Of a stretch of DNA of 64,000 bases, positions 36,861 through 47,350 are shown piece by piece. Location: positions 51,508-115,507 of the forward strand of contig JBCBUE010000001.1 of the NCBI GenBank assembly GCA_039818285.1. The letters run 5' to 3'. The translations under genes were made by a program, and so were the position numbers. Numbering within the stretch: the first letter of the stretch is position 1; every line of letters starts with the position of its first letter. Below the pieces are notes generated by a model, which had not been told where the DNA came from, ran no database searches, and saw nothing but the letters and a program-made list of their open reading frames with translations. Source of the stretch: JBCBUE01 sp039818285 (GTDB lineage: Bacteria > Planctomycetota > Phycisphaerae > Phycisphaerales > Phycisphaeraceae).

Positions 36861-38003
36861 ATGCCGATCGCCCCCCTCGCCCGACTGTTGTGCCTGTCGT
36901 TCGTGCTGGGGACGCTGGGATTTGCCCTCGGCTGCGAGTCCATGGGACGAACCGGGGCCAAACGGGACCTTTTGATCGCTTCCGAGGACGCCGTGGCCAT
37001 GGGCTTCCGCGTTGGCTGGGCGACCAACCTCGCCGTCCCCTCCCGCAGCCACATCCAGTCCATCACCCGCGTCGGCGACCGGCTCATCGTCATCGAGGAG
37101 CCCAACAGCCTCGTCCGCTCGGTCCGCGTCGCCGACGGCTCGATCGAGTGGACCACGCAGGTCGGCGACCCGATCGAGACGCTGCTGGGCGCGTACGAGA
37201 TCGACGACACGATCTACGTCCTGACCGACGAGAAGCTGTGGAACATCCGCCCCGCGACCGGCGAAGTCGAGGCCGGCGAAATGCTCGACCACAAGGCCAT
37301 CGCCATGGCCGCCGAGGTCGACCCCCTGCTCGCCGTCGGCTCGGTCAACGGCCGCGTCTTCGGCTACGACCCGACCCGAGGGTTCGCGATGTGGGAGTAC
37401 GGCCTGGTCACCGCGATCGCCGCCCCCGTCATCGCCGAGGACCCCTTCGTCTTCGCCGCCGACACCGCCGGCGTCTACGCCATGATCGACGCCCGCGACG
37501 GCCAGCTCCGCTGGCGCGGCCGCACCTTCGACGCCATCGTCGCCGCCGCCGCGCTCGATCGACTCGCCGTCTACATCCCCAGCACCGACCGCTCCCTCTA
37601 CGCCGTCGACATCAACAACGGCGAAGATCGATGGATCTACCGCGCCCCCCAACCGCTGACGCGCAGCCCCGTCGTCCTCGGCCTCAGCGTCTACCAACCG
37701 ATCGACGAGGTCGGCCTGGTCGCCATCAGCGTCCAGGACGGCGCCGAGCAGTGGCGCCACCCCGAGCCCCTCACCGCCCTGGCCTCCGACGACCGCACGC
37801 TCCTGGCCTACGGCGAGTCCGGCCTGCGACGCCTCGACGTCGCCGACGGCTCGATCATCACTTCCGTCGCGACCGACCCCATTCAGGAGGCCATGATGCT
37901 CGACAACGGCACCCTCCTGCTCGTCTCCCCCGCCGGCCGCCTGCTCACGCTCAACCCCCTGAATCCCGTGGCCACGGGCGACGGCGTCGCGCGAGCCAAC
38001 TGA
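36861..38003 (+). CDS. PQQ-like beta-propeller lipoprotein
   Basis: A 380-residue lipoprotein: the signal peptide ends LGFALGC (lipobox near residue 25) and the rest is a beta-propeller with PQQ-enzyme-type repeats such as VRVADGSIEWTTQVGDPIET and AMIDARDGQLRWRG, YAVDINNGEDRWIY and VSVQDGAEQWRHPE-like strands. It resembles BamB or related outer-membrane scaffolds, but there are no other bam genes nearby. Residues for PQQ binding were not identified. Confidence 0.8.
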   Translation: MPIAPLARLLCLSFVLGTLGFALGCESMGRTGAKRDLLIASEDAVAMGFRVGWATNLAVPSRSHIQSITRVGDRLIVIEEPNSLVRSVRVADGSIEWTTQVGDPIETLLGAYEIDDTIYVLTDEKLWNIRPATGEVEAGEMLDHKAIAMAAEVDPLLAVGSVNGRVFGYDPTRGFAMWEYGLVTAIAAPVIAEDPFVFAADTAGVYAMIDARDGQLRWRGRTFDAIVAAAALDRLAVYIPSTDRSLYAVDINNGEDRWIYRAPQPLTRSPVVLGLSVYQPIDEVGLVAISVQDGAEQWRHPEPLTALASDDRTLLAYGESGLRRLDVADGSIITSVATDPIQEAMMLDNGTLLLVSPAGRLLTLNPLNPVATGDGVARAN

Positions 38004-38050
38004 CGCGCTGCCCCCGCCGGCCCACTACGACCCGCCAACCCGAGCCCCCG

Positions 38051-38683
38051 ATGCCCCACGACGCCCAACCGGTGCGCACGGCCCTGCTGTCCGTCTCCGA
38101 TAAAACCGACCTCATCCCCTTCGCCAAGCGCCTCGCCACCCACGGCGTCCGCCTCGTCTCCACCGGCGGCACCGCCCGCGCCCTCCGCGACGCCGGGCTC
38201 AACGTCGCCGACGTCTCCGAGCTCACCGGCTTTCCCGAAATGATGGACGGCCGCGTCAAGACCCTCCACCCCAAGATCCACGGCGGCCTGCTCGCCGTCC
38301 GCGACAAGATCGACCACGCCCAGGCCCTCAAGGACCACGGCATCACCCCCATCGACCTCGTCTGCGTCAACCTCTACCCCTTCGAGAAGACCGTCGCCGA
38401 TCCAGACGTCTCCGAGCAGGACGCCATCGAACAGATCGACATCGGCGGGCCCACCATGATCCGCGCCGCCGCCAAGAACCACCGCTTCGTCGCCGTCGTC
38501 ACCGATCCCGGCCAGTACGACGCCGTCGGCAACGACCTCGACGCCCACGAGGGCGCCACCAGCCTCTCGCTGCGACGCGAGCTCGCCGGCGCCGCCTTCG
38601 CCCGCACCGCCGCCTACGACGCCGCCATCACCGCCTGGCTGACCCGGCGATCCACCGCCCTGGCCGACCGCACCGACGGCTGA
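38051..38683 (+). CDS. purH: IMP cyclohydrolase domain protein (PurH N-terminal half)
   Basis: A 210-residue protein matching only the N-terminal MGS-like cyclohydrolase domain of bifunctional PurH. Motifs: RTALLSVSDKTDLIPFAKRL, LVSTGGTARALRDAG, PEMMDGRVKTLHPKIHGGLL and DIGGPTMIRAAAKNH. The frame stops cleanly after AAYDAAITAWLTRR, where full-length PurH continues into the AICAR formyltransferase domain. It should close the IMP ring; the formyl-transfer step must come from a gene elsewhere. Confidence 0.88.
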   Translation: MPHDAQPVRTALLSVSDKTDLIPFAKRLATHGVRLVSTGGTARALRDAGLNVADVSELTGFPEMMDGRVKTLHPKIHGGLLAVRDKIDHAQALKDHGITPIDLVCVNLYPFEKTVADPDVSEQDAIEQIDIGGPTMIRAAAKNHRFVAVVTDPGQYDAVGNDLDAHEGATSLSLRRELAGAAFARTAAYDAAITAWLTRRSTALADRTDG

Positions 38684-38714
38684 GCCCTCTTCTCACGCAA
38701 AGAATTGATCGAGT

Positions 38715-38784
38715 CAGCCGGCGAGCAACGCTTGCTGGGAACATCGATCACACGCCCAACCCGGCGAGCATTGATCGCCGGCTG
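38715..38784. terminator. 10-bp inverted repeat between convergent genes
   Basis: cagccggcga (38715-38724) and tcgccggctg (38775-38784) are perfect complements with a 50-base loop that holds further short complementary pieces. It lies between the converging purH-like gene (end 38683) and the secreted protein gene (end 38812). No T-run follows, so termination is inferred from position only. Confidence 0.35.
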
Positions 38785-38811
38785 CCCACCCGTCCTCCCT
38801 CGCACGTCCGA

Positions 38812-39396
38812 TCATGCGCCGCCGTCGGTCGAGTCGTCCTCGACGGGTTCCACCACCGCCGCCTCGGCGTCGAACGCCCCACCGCCGATCACCTCCACCG
38901 GCTCGGGGAACATGAACCCCCACGATGCCTCGCTCACGCCAGGCGGCGTCGTCACGTTCGCCAGCGGCGGCTGGAAGATCATCCGCGGGATCAGCGACGC
39001 CGCGTCCGCCGCGAACCAGCCCCACCCCATCGCCGTGTCGTAGACGTTCATCCCGTCGTAGTTCATGGGCTCCGCGCCGGCCAGCGCCGCCACCATCCGC
39101 TCCTCGACCGTCGGCTCGGCCAGCGGGCCCGACGCGTCTCCACGCAGCTCGATCGGGTGCGCGTACGTCGGGTTGTGCACCGTCCGCCCGTCCACCGGCA
39201 TCACCGTCTGCTCGCCCCAGCCTTCCCGCGACAACGCCTCCGGCACGGTCATCCCCCCCAGGTCGGTGAACGCGTAATACGTCTCGGGCACCACCTCGGA
39301 GCTCTCGGACGAGGCGTCCGTCGGCTCGGCGTCCTGCGCGAAGGCCGGAGCAACCAGCAACGCCGCGGCAACAAGCGGGAGTCGTGTCGTGAGCAT
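38812..39396 (-). CDS. secreted protein of unknown function
   Basis: A 194-residue protein with a clean Sec signal peptide (MLTTRLPLVAAALLVAPAFAQ) and an acidic mature part, rich in E/D at both ends. Motifs such as YYAFTDLGGMTVPEAL and YDTAMGWGWFAADAASLIPR do not match a family I know. It follows nuoC by 26 bp on the same strand and may be co-transcribed. A GGAG lies about 12 bases before the ATG. Confidence 0.7.
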   Translation of the reverse strand: MLTTRLPLVAAALLVAPAFAQDAEPTDASSESSEVVPETYYAFTDLGGMTVPEALSREGWGEQTVMPVDGRTVHNPTYAHPIELRGDASGPLAEPTVEERMVAALAGAEPMNYDGMNVYDTAMGWGWFAADAASLIPRMIFQPPLANVTTPPGVSEASWGFMFPEPVEVIGGGAFDAEAAVVEPVEDDSTDGGA

Positions 39397-39422
39397 CAGA
39401 TCGTCTCCGGGGAGGTCCGGGG

Positions 39423-39992
39423 TCAGGCCGTGTCGCGATCGATCACGGCGTACGTCTCGCGTTCGCCGCGACCGCGGACGGGGTAGTCCTTGCGCAGCGG
39501 GTGGGCCGGGTAGTGCTCCCACGTCAGGATCCGCCGCAGGTCGGGGTGCCCGTCGAAGCGGATGCCGAACATGTCGAAGCACTCGCGCTCGCGCCACTCG
39601 GCGCCCGGCCACAGGTCCGTGCAGGTCGGCAGGTGCAGCGCGGGGTCGTCGTCGATGCCGGACGTGTCCAGCGACGGGTCCAGGAACGTCTTGATCAGCA
39701 GCCGGCGGTTGTCGCGCGTCGAGACGAGGTTGTAGACCACGCCGAACCGTCCGCGCGGCCGGTTCGGGGCGTCGTTGCCGGGGTAGTTCAGGTAGTCCGC
39801 GCAAGCCACGTCCGACAGGAAGTCGTACCGGCAGCCGTCGTCGTCCTTGAGGAACGCCAGCACCTCGTGCAAGTCGGCCGGCTCGACGATCAGCGTCGTC
39901 ACGCCGCGGTACTCCGTGGCCAGCAGCCGACGGCCCGGGAAGGCCTGCTTGACCAGCGGCAGCGTCGGGTGGTCGAGGGAAGGGGAGGTCAT
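39423..39992 (-). CDS. nuoC: NADH-quinone oxidoreductase subunit C
   Basis: A 189-residue NuoC, a hydrophilic peripheral-arm subunit of complex I. The family signature is clear near the C-terminus: WRERECFDMFGIRFDGHPDL followed by RRILTWEHYPAHPLRKDYP. The N-terminal half includes DVACADYLNYPGND. No nuoA, nuoB or nuoD flanks it, which is unusual because these genes normally travel together. Confidence 0.93.
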   Translation of the reverse strand: MTSPSLDHPTLPLVKQAFPGRRLLATEYRGVTTLIVEPADLHEVLAFLKDDDGCRYDFLSDVACADYLNYPGNDAPNRPRGRFGVVYNLVSTRDNRRLLIKTFLDPSLDTSGIDDDPALHLPTCTDLWPGAEWRERECFDMFGIRFDGHPDLRRILTWEHYPAHPLRKDYPVRGRGERETYAVIDRDTA

Positions 39993-40034
39993 GGCAGTCG
40001 GCTCGTTCCGTCTCGGGCGGGCATCCTCGGGCGG

Positions 40035-40649
40035 TCAGGCGGCGGGCTCGGCCTCCACCATCGCGATCAGCGTATCGACCAACGCACCCCACGGCTCGGT
40101 GATCTCAGACCACTCATAGGCCAGCGCGTCCGCCAGGGCAATGGTATCGCCCGACTCGATCATCCCCTTCAGCTCCTGCAGCCGCTCCAACAGCCCGGAG
40201 AACAGGGCCGTCGCGCTCGTCTGCCCGAACGTCAGCCCGTCCAGCTCGATCCCCGCCACCTGCGCCGCCTGCCCGATCCCCCGCTGCACCCCCAGCCACA
40301 GCTCGATCACCCGCCCCACCGTCGCCAGCCCCGCCGCCTGATCCCCTCGCTGCAGCTCGTCGGCCGCTTCCTGGTGCATCGCCTCGATCCGGTCGATCGA
40401 CGCCCGCACCTCGTGCAACGCCTCGCCGGCGACCTGCGCCGCGTCCGCCGAGTACAGCCGCAACTCCGCCTCACCGATCGCCGTCCCCATCGCCGCGTCC
40501 AGCCGATCCCCCATCAGCGACTCGCCATCGAGCGACACCTCGACGATCAACCGCCCCTGCGCCTCCGCGTCCCGCCGCGCCACGTCCAGCGCCGCGTCCA
40601 GCGTCGCCGCATCAACCGCCAAGGGCGCGTCATCGAGGTAGGTCGGCAT
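40035..40649 (-). CDS. hypothetical protein upstream of nuoC
   Basis: A 204-residue acidic, mostly helical protein without signal peptide or membrane segments. It starts MPTYLDDAPLAVDAATLDAA and contains SLDGESLMGDRLD and long Ala/Glu helices. I recognise no family. It lies 42 bp upstream of nuoC on the same strand. Codon use is like the neighbours, so it is a normal resident gene. Confidence 0.7.
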   Translation of the reverse strand: MPTYLDDAPLAVDAATLDAALDVARRDAEAQGRLIVEVSLDGESLMGDRLDAAMGTAIGEAELRLYSADAAQVAGEALHEVRASIDRIEAMHQEAADELQRGDQAAGLATVGRVIELWLGVQRGIGQAAQVAGIELDGLTFGQTSATALFSGLLERLQELKGMIESGDTIALADALAYEWSEITEPWGALVDTLIAMVEAEPAA

Positions 40650-40722
40650 CCGCCGATCATAAGCCCGATCGAGCTCGGCTGACCAATGGGCAGGCAGCTC
40701 GGCTCAACCGACGACCCGGGAC

Positions 40723-41223
40723 TCAGCGAATGACACCGCGCCCGCTGCTTCGCAGGACGATCGACACGTTTCCGCCAGACTCGAGTTCTCCGCGGACGCG
40801 CATCCGATGGGACTTGATGCCGTCGCGATTCGTCTTGACGACGATCTGCCCGCGTTCCACGGCCACCGCCCCGCTGGGCGTCGCGAGCTCACCCCCTTCA
40901 ACAACAAAGCGCGAGCGGCCCGCATCGAAGGTCGACCGGCGGTAAGGCAGCTTGCCCTCAACGGCGGCCGGGTTGCTCAGCTTTTTCAGCCGCGCGAATC
41001 GAGACCTCGAAACGACGCGAGCCACGACCTTCGACTCGGCGCGCAACCCGTCGGTATCCCGCACTTTGAGCTCGCCCCGCGAGGGCAAGACCAGCGTTCG
41101 GCCCGCCACGCTAGCGGGTCGAGCCTCGCTTCTCTCCCCAGCGTACGGCCAAGGCAACATCGTCAAGACGACCACAGCAAAGGCGGGAAGCAGACGAACG
41201 ATGGATGAATGGTCCCGGATCAT
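40723..41223 (-). CDS. putative secreted basic protein
   Basis: A 166-residue protein starting MIRDHSSIVRLLPAFAVVVL, with a likely signal peptide (about 8-29) and an Arg/Lys/Ser-rich mature part containing short beta-like segments (FVVEGGELATPSGAVAVERG). Function unknown. The frame is open for 32 more codons upstream, but the signal peptide favours the ATG at 41223. It diverges from the ABC ATPase gene. Confidence 0.6.
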   Translation of the reverse strand: MIRDHSSIVRLLPAFAVVVLTMLPWPYAGERSEARPASVAGRTLVLPSRGELKVRDTDGLRAESKVVARVVSRSRFARLKKLSNPAAVEGKLPYRRSTFDAGRSRFVVEGGELATPSGAVAVERGQIVVKTNRDGIKSHRMRVRGELESGGNVSIVLRSSGRGVIR

Positions 41224-41312
41224 GCCCCAATACTTAAGTTCCGCTCGCCGTTCGTGCAAGCGAAACGATGGCACCTCAACGCAACGACGTGAACGAGAGT
41301 TAACGTGTATCG

Positions 41313-42164
41313 GTGACAACAGCTGTGACAGCCACGGGCCTCGTCGTCCAACGCGGCGACAACCGCATCCTCGACGGTGTCGACCTCACGATCGCCCCCG
41401 GCGAGATCGTCGCCCTGCTCGGCCCCAACGGCTGCGGCAAGACCACCCTCGCCCGCACGCTGATGGGCTATGTCTGGCCCACCGCCGGCACCATCGACGT
41501 CCTCGGTAAACGCCTCGGCCAGACCGACCTCCGCGCCCTCCGCCGCCGCGTCGCCATGGTCAACCCCACCCTCGACGAGGGCGAGGCCCACGCCATCGGC
41601 GCTACCGTCGACGGCGAGCTCGACGCCGTCTCGGCCGTCTGCACCGGCTTCTTCGGCACCGTCGGCCTGTACGACCCCGTCACCGACGCCCACCGCGACC
41701 GCGCCGCCGCCCTGCTCCGCACCGTCGGCCTCGGCCACCGCCTCGCCCACCGCGCCGCCCTGCTCTCCACCGGCGAGCGCCGCCGCCTGCTCGTCGCCCG
41801 CGCCATGGTCGCCGAGCCCGAGTTGCTCATCCTCGACGAGCCCACCGCCGGCCTCGACGTCGCCGGCCGCGAACAGGTCCTCGGCGCCGTCGAGATGCTC
41901 GTCGCCCGCCGCCGCGGCACGGCCGTGCTCATGATCACCCACCACGTCGAGGAGCTCAGCCCCCGCACCAACCGCGTGATCATGATGAAGCAGGGCCGCG
42001 TCGTCGCCCAAGGCCACGCCGAGGACGTGGTCAACCCCGAAGTCCTCAGCGACGTGTATGGCTGCCGGGTCTACGTCCGCCGCGTCCACGGCCGATGGTG
42101 GCTCGAGGTCCTGCCCGAGGCCTGGCTCGACCTGCTGGCCCCCAAGGCCGACGCGGGTCAGTAA
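41313..42164 (+). CDS. ABC transporter ATP-binding protein
   Basis: A 283-residue ATPase with Walker A GPNGCGKTT, signature LSTGERRRLLVARAM, Walker B LLILDEPTAGLD and the switch His in MITHHVEEL. The signature reads STGE instead of SGGQ, as in some stand-alone or ModF-like ATPases. It starts with GTG and no clear ribosome-binding site. No permease or binding protein is adjacent, so the transported substrate is unknown. Confidence 0.9.
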   Translation: MTTAVTATGLVVQRGDNRILDGVDLTIAPGEIVALLGPNGCGKTTLARTLMGYVWPTAGTIDVLGKRLGQTDLRALRRRVAMVNPTLDEGEAHAIGATVDGELDAVSAVCTGFFGTVGLYDPVTDAHRDRAAALLRTVGLGHRLAHRAALLSTGERRRLLVARAMVAEPELLILDEPTAGLDVAGREQVLGAVEMLVARRRGTAVLMITHHVEELSPRTNRVIMMKQGRVVAQGHAEDVVNPEVLSDVYGCRVYVRRVHGRWWLEVLPEAWLDLLAPKADAGQ

Positions 42165-42174
42165 GCTCCCCGTC

Positions 42175-43392
42175 ATGTCGACCAACGGCATCGACGGGCG
42201 GCGGGGCGTGATGCACTCCGTGCGCGGCGAACCCTCGTGGCGGCTCAGCTGCGGGCGGGTCACGCTCGCCGTCACCGAGGCCGGCGGCCACCTCGCGCCC
42301 GTCACCTTCCGCACCCCCGATCACCCCACCCGCCCCGCCCTCGAACCTCTCTCCCTCGCGCCCTGGGCCGAGGAACAGCACCCGCCCGACCTGCCCACCA
42401 TCCTCCGCGTCCTCCGCGGCGACTTCTTCTGCATGCCCTTCGGCAGCAACGACGCCACCTATCACCACGGCACCGGCCCCGAGACCCACCCCATCCACGG
42501 CGAGACCGCCAACCGCCACTGGACCTGGGAGGACGGCGACGGCGACGACAACGAAGCCTGGATGCGCCTGTCCATGCTCACCCGCATCCGCCCCGGCACC
42601 GTCACCAAGACCGTCCGACTCGTCGCCGACCACCCCGTCGTCTACCAACGCCACGTCGTCACCGGTCTGCTCGGCCCCATGTGCTTCGGCCACCACGCCA
42701 TGCTCAAGTTCGACGACGACGAGATCGCACGACTCTCCTTCAGCGACTTCGACGCCGGCCGCGTCTACCCCGGCCCCTTCGAGGACGAAGCCAACGGCGG
42801 ACGCCAATCACTCGCCCCCGGCGCGTGGTTCGACGACCTCGCCGCCGTCCCCCGCCTTGACGGCACCACCGCCGACCTCACCACCTACCCCGCCCGCGAC
42901 GGCTACGAGGACCTCGTCCAGCTCGCCTCGGCCCGCGATTCGGGCCTCGCCTGGTCCGCCGTCAGCGTCGCGCCCCACGGCGACCCGACCCGACCCGGCG
43001 GCTGGCTGTGGTTCGCCCTCAAGAACCCCGCCGCCCTCCGCTCCACCGTCCTCTGGCACTCCAACGGCGGCCGCGACTACGCCCCCTGGAACAGCCGACA
43101 CACCCGCGTCCTCGGCATCGAGGAAACCACCTCCTTCTTCCACGACGGCCTCGCCGGCTCCGTCGGCGAGAACGAGTGGCGCGACCGCGGCGTCCCCACC
43201 GTCTTCAACCTCCGGCCCGACCGCCCCTTCACCGTCCCCTACGCCTTCGGCTGCGTCCCCCGCCCCGCCGGCTTCACCCGCGTCGCCACGATCGAACCCG
43301 CCGCCGACGGCGTCGTACTCACCGACGAGGCCGGGGCGAGCTGCGATGTCCCCGTCGACCTCGACTGGCTCACCCAAGCCGGCGACTCATAG
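42175..43392 (+). CDS. aldose-epimerase-like carbohydrate protein
   Basis: A 405-residue protein with features that recall galactose-mutarotase-like folds: FCMPFGSNDATYHHG, THPIHGETANRHWTW with conserved histidines, and a later YPARDGYEDLVQLASA. No signal peptide. It begins 10 bp after the ABC ATPase stop. The call is by overall resemblance; enzymatic activity and sugar are not determined. Confidence 0.6.
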   Translation: MSTNGIDGRRGVMHSVRGEPSWRLSCGRVTLAVTEAGGHLAPVTFRTPDHPTRPALEPLSLAPWAEEQHPPDLPTILRVLRGDFFCMPFGSNDATYHHGTGPETHPIHGETANRHWTWEDGDGDDNEAWMRLSMLTRIRPGTVTKTVRLVADHPVVYQRHVVTGLLGPMCFGHHAMLKFDDDEIARLSFSDFDAGRVYPGPFEDEANGGRQSLAPGAWFDDLAAVPRLDGTTADLTTYPARDGYEDLVQLASARDSGLAWSAVSVAPHGDPTRPGGWLWFALKNPAALRSTVLWHSNGGRDYAPWNSRHTRVLGIEETTSFFHDGLAGSVGENEWRDRGVPTVFNLRPDRPFTVPYAFGCVPRPAGFTRVATIEPAADGVVLTDEAGASCDVPVDLDWLTQAGDS

Positions 43393-43419
43393 ACCGCCTG
43401 ACTCGCGAGGGGCCGCCCC

Positions 43420-44151
43420 ATGACCGACGCCGTCAGCGCGACGCCCCGCTCGGCCCAACCGCGCATCCGCTACCTCTGGGACGACCCGCTGCCGCCGCTG
43501 GAAACCCGCGACATCACCAAAGCGATCGGGCTGTGGTGCGTCGTCGTGGCCGCATCCGCGGCCCCGAGCTTTGCGATGGGCACGCTCATGCAAAACGCCG
43601 ACCCCGTCGGCGTGCTGGCGATGTGCCTCGGCCTCGTGCTGATCATCGCGGCCTACGCGCGATGGACCGTCAGCGCCTGGGGCCGACGATTGCGCCGCCT
43701 CCCGTTCATCATGTTCACCGCGTACATCGGTTACGGAACGCGCATCGCCCTCTCGATGATCGCCGCCACCGGGATCGGCGCGTTCCCCGACATGCTGGTT
43801 GGCGTCGTCGTCGGCTTGACCCTCGACAGCGTTCTGTCGGCCGGCTTCAGCCTGCACCAATGGAACGACAGCGCGGCGAGCGGCCTCGTACACTTCGTCG
43901 CGATCTTCGTCTGGACCCTGCTCACCGCGCTCGCATGGAACCTCATCCTCGGCGTCTACATGCTCGTCCTCTACGGGCTCCAACGCCTCGTCCGCAAGAT
44001 GCCGACCGGCCGTCCGGGCCAGGTCTGCCTCGGCTGCGGCTACGACCTGCGCATGTCCACCGGCAACTGCCCCGAGTGCGGGACGCCCATCCCCACGCCA
44101 TCGCACTTTGTGGCACTCGACAAGCTCCCGCAGCGGCAAATCAGCGTGTAA
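43420..44151 (+). CDS. membrane protein with C-terminal zinc ribbon
   Basis: A 243-residue protein with four or more membrane helices (about 45-200) and a C-terminal zinc ribbon, CLGCGYDLRMSTGNCPECGTPIP. The same arrangement is seen in the interrupted gene at 21867-22496. Such proteins are common in planctomycetes and have no known function. It lies 27 bp after the epimerase-like gene and 90 bp before dnaB. Confidence 0.75.
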   Translation: MTDAVSATPRSAQPRIRYLWDDPLPPLETRDITKAIGLWCVVVAASAAPSFAMGTLMQNADPVGVLAMCLGLVLIIAAYARWTVSAWGRRLRRLPFIMFTAYIGYGTRIALSMIAATGIGAFPDMLVGVVVGLTLDSVLSAGFSLHQWNDSAASGLVHFVAIFVWTLLTALAWNLILGVYMLVLYGLQRLVRKMPTGRPGQVCLGCGYDLRMSTGNCPECGTPIPTPSHFVALDKLPQRQISV

Positions 44152-44241
44152 TCCCCCGCAACCGACAGCCTTCCCACGACACCCCAACTCAACCCAACGA
44201 CGCTCGCGGCGCCCTCATCGCTTACCCGTAAACTCGCCGAG

Positions 44242-45642
<1,401 letters not shown>

Positions 45643-45703
45643 TAGAACGTAACTATTGATATTCAGGACGAGGATGTCCGATTCGAATGCAACGGAGCAA
45701 ACG

Positions 45704-45886
45704 ATGAATAAGTATGAAAAAGCAAACAAGAATTTCGAGAAATGTCAGCAAGACCGAAAAGTAAAGCAGGAACGACTTCAAGAGATCAGAGAATTTGCTG
45801 AACTTGAGAAGAAGAAAACTAGACATCCGAAGAATAGATCGGTTTGGTCAAGGTTAATCCTGTTCCTAGTCAACGGGACTCTGTAA
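45704..45886 (+). CDS. small AT-rich charged protein
   Basis: A 60-residue, lysine/glutamate-rich ORF (MNKYEKANKNFEKCQQDRKV...), ending in a short hydrophobic stretch (SRLILFLVNGTL). The ATG at 45704 has GGAG seven bases upstream; ATG at 45674 is possible. Base composition is strikingly AT-rich against its neighbours. Its TAA overlaps the ATG of the next gene (TAATG), which suggests real translation. Function unknown; an erosion remnant of a transferred gene is an alternative. Confidence 0.5.
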   Translation: MNKYEKANKNFEKCQQDRKVKQERLQEIREFAELEKKKTRHPKNRSVWSRLILFLVNGTL

Positions 45887-46674
45887 TGCCAGCACAACGC
45901 GTCGCCTTCGTCACCGGCGGCGGCGGCAACATCGGGTCGGGCGTCGCGGGGCGGTTTGCCGAGGGCGGGGCCCGCGTCGCCGTCGTCGATCGCAAGCTCG
46001 ACATGGCCGAGCAGGTGGCGGCCGCGATCAACGCCGACACCGACGGCACGCCCTGCTTGGCCATCGAATGCGACGTCTCCGACGAAACACAGGTCGCCGC
46101 GGCCGTGACGCGCTGCGTCGATGAGTTCGGCGGGCTGGACGTGCTGATCAACAACGCCGGGTGGGGCAACCAGGTCCCCGACATCGCCGACTTCGACCGC
46201 GCGACCTGGGACGCGATCCTCGCGACCAACCTCACCGGCCCGATGCTGCTGATGAAGCACGCCGCCAAGCACCTCGCCGCCGGCTACGACGCCGACGCAA
46301 AGCCGCAACAACGCGTCGCGGGCGCGGTGGTGAACATGTCGTCGATCCGCGCCATGCAGTCCCGCCAACCGAACTACGCCTATTCAGCGACCAAGGCCGG
46401 GCTCATCGGCCTCACGCACGACCTGGCGATGAGCCTGGGCCCGGCGATCCGCGTCAACGCCATCGCCCCCGGCTGGATCGCCCCGCCACGCGAGCACGAG
46501 GGCTACCTCACCGCCGAGCACCACGCGCTGCAGCCGGTCGGGCGCGTCGGGCACAACACCGACATCGCCGAAGCCTGCTGGTTCCTCTGCTCCCCGGCCG
46601 GCGGGTTCGTCACCGGCCAGGTCCTTACCGTCGACGGCGGGGTCAGCCGGCTGCTGCCTTACGAGGATTACTGA
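45886..46674 (+). CDS. short-chain dehydrogenase/reductase
   Basis: A 262-residue SDR enzyme. NAD(P)-binding motif VTGGGGNIGSGVAGRF at the N-terminus, NNAG at LINNAGWGNQ, catalytic Ser in NMSSIRAM and the YxxxK motif in YAYSATKAGLIG are present. An aspartate after the second strand (VVDRKLD) suggests NAD over NADP. C-terminus GQVLTVDGGVS is typical. Substrate unknown. The ATG overlaps the stop of the small AT-rich ORF. Confidence 0.93.
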   Translation: MPAQRVAFVTGGGGNIGSGVAGRFAEGGARVAVVDRKLDMAEQVAAAINADTDGTPCLAIECDVSDETQVAAAVTRCVDEFGGLDVLINNAGWGNQVPDIADFDRATWDAILATNLTGPMLLMKHAAKHLAAGYDADAKPQQRVAGAVVNMSSIRAMQSRQPNYAYSATKAGLIGLTHDLAMSLGPAIRVNAIAPGWIAPPREHEGYLTAEHHALQPVGRVGHNTDIAEACWFLCSPAGGFVTGQVLTVDGGVSRLLPYEDY

Positions 46675-46709
46675 GCGGCGCATCCCGGCCGGCCCACTAC
46701 GATGGCCGC

Positions 46710-47276
46710 GTGGACAGCAAGGCCGGCCAGCTCATCATCGCGGGCGTCGACATGCTCGACCCCAACTTCGCGCAGACCGTCACGCTCATCGTCGAGCACA
46801 CGGCCGACGGCGCGCTGGGCCTCGTGCTCAACCGCCCGAGCAAGACGCTGACGACCGAGGCGTGGAAGCAGGTCGAGGACGGGGCCTGTCTGGTCGAGGG
46901 GTGGGTGCATCAGGGCGGGCCTTGCCCCGGGCCGATGATGTTGCTGCACGACCACGAGATCCGGTCGCAGATCGCCGTCGAGCTGCCCGGCGACGAGCCG
47001 GCGGTGCAGTTCACCGCCGACGCCGACGACATCCGCGCCCTGATGGCCGACCCCCCCGACCGGCTGCGTGTCTTCGCCGGCTACGCCGGGTGGGGCGCCG
47101 GGCAGCTGGAGCAAGAGCTGGAACGCTCGAGCTGGATCGTCACCGACGCGACGTACGACGCCGTCTTCGACGGGGGGCCGGACCTGTGGATCCGCCTGCT
47201 CCGCAAGATCAACCCCGCCCAGGCCGCCGTCATCGACCACCCCGACATCGTCCCGCCCGACCCTTCGATGAATTAG
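46710..47276 (+). CDS. YqgE/AlgH family protein
   Basis: A 188-residue protein of the YqgE/AlgH (DUF179) family, starting from GTG at 46710 with VDSKAGQLIIAGVDMLDPNF. Family segments TVTLIVEHTADGALGLVLNR and RVFAGYAGWGAGQLEQELE are visible. Its biochemical role is unknown in the family. It follows the SDR gene by 35 bp. Confidence 0.88.
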   Translation: MDSKAGQLIIAGVDMLDPNFAQTVTLIVEHTADGALGLVLNRPSKTLTTEAWKQVEDGACLVEGWVHQGGPCPGPMMLLHDHEIRSQIAVELPGDEPAVQFTADADDIRALMADPPDRLRVFAGYAGWGAGQLEQELERSSWIVTDATYDAVFDGGPDLWIRLLRKINPAQAAVIDHPDIVPPDPSMN

Positions 47277-47284
47277 GAGTGAGA

Positions 47285-47338
47285 AGTGATGAGTGATGAG
47301 TGAGCTGTGCCGGCAACACTCATCGACCACTCATCACT
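47285..47338. terminator. 11-bp inverted repeat between convergent genes
   Basis: agtgatgagtg (47285-47295) pairs with cactcatcact (47328-47338), and related gatgagtg units are repeated inside. It stands between the ends of yqgE (47276) and the SUKH gene (47351). No T-run follows; termination in both directions is inferred from position. Confidence 0.4.
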
Positions 47339-47350
47339 CCGCACTTGCCG

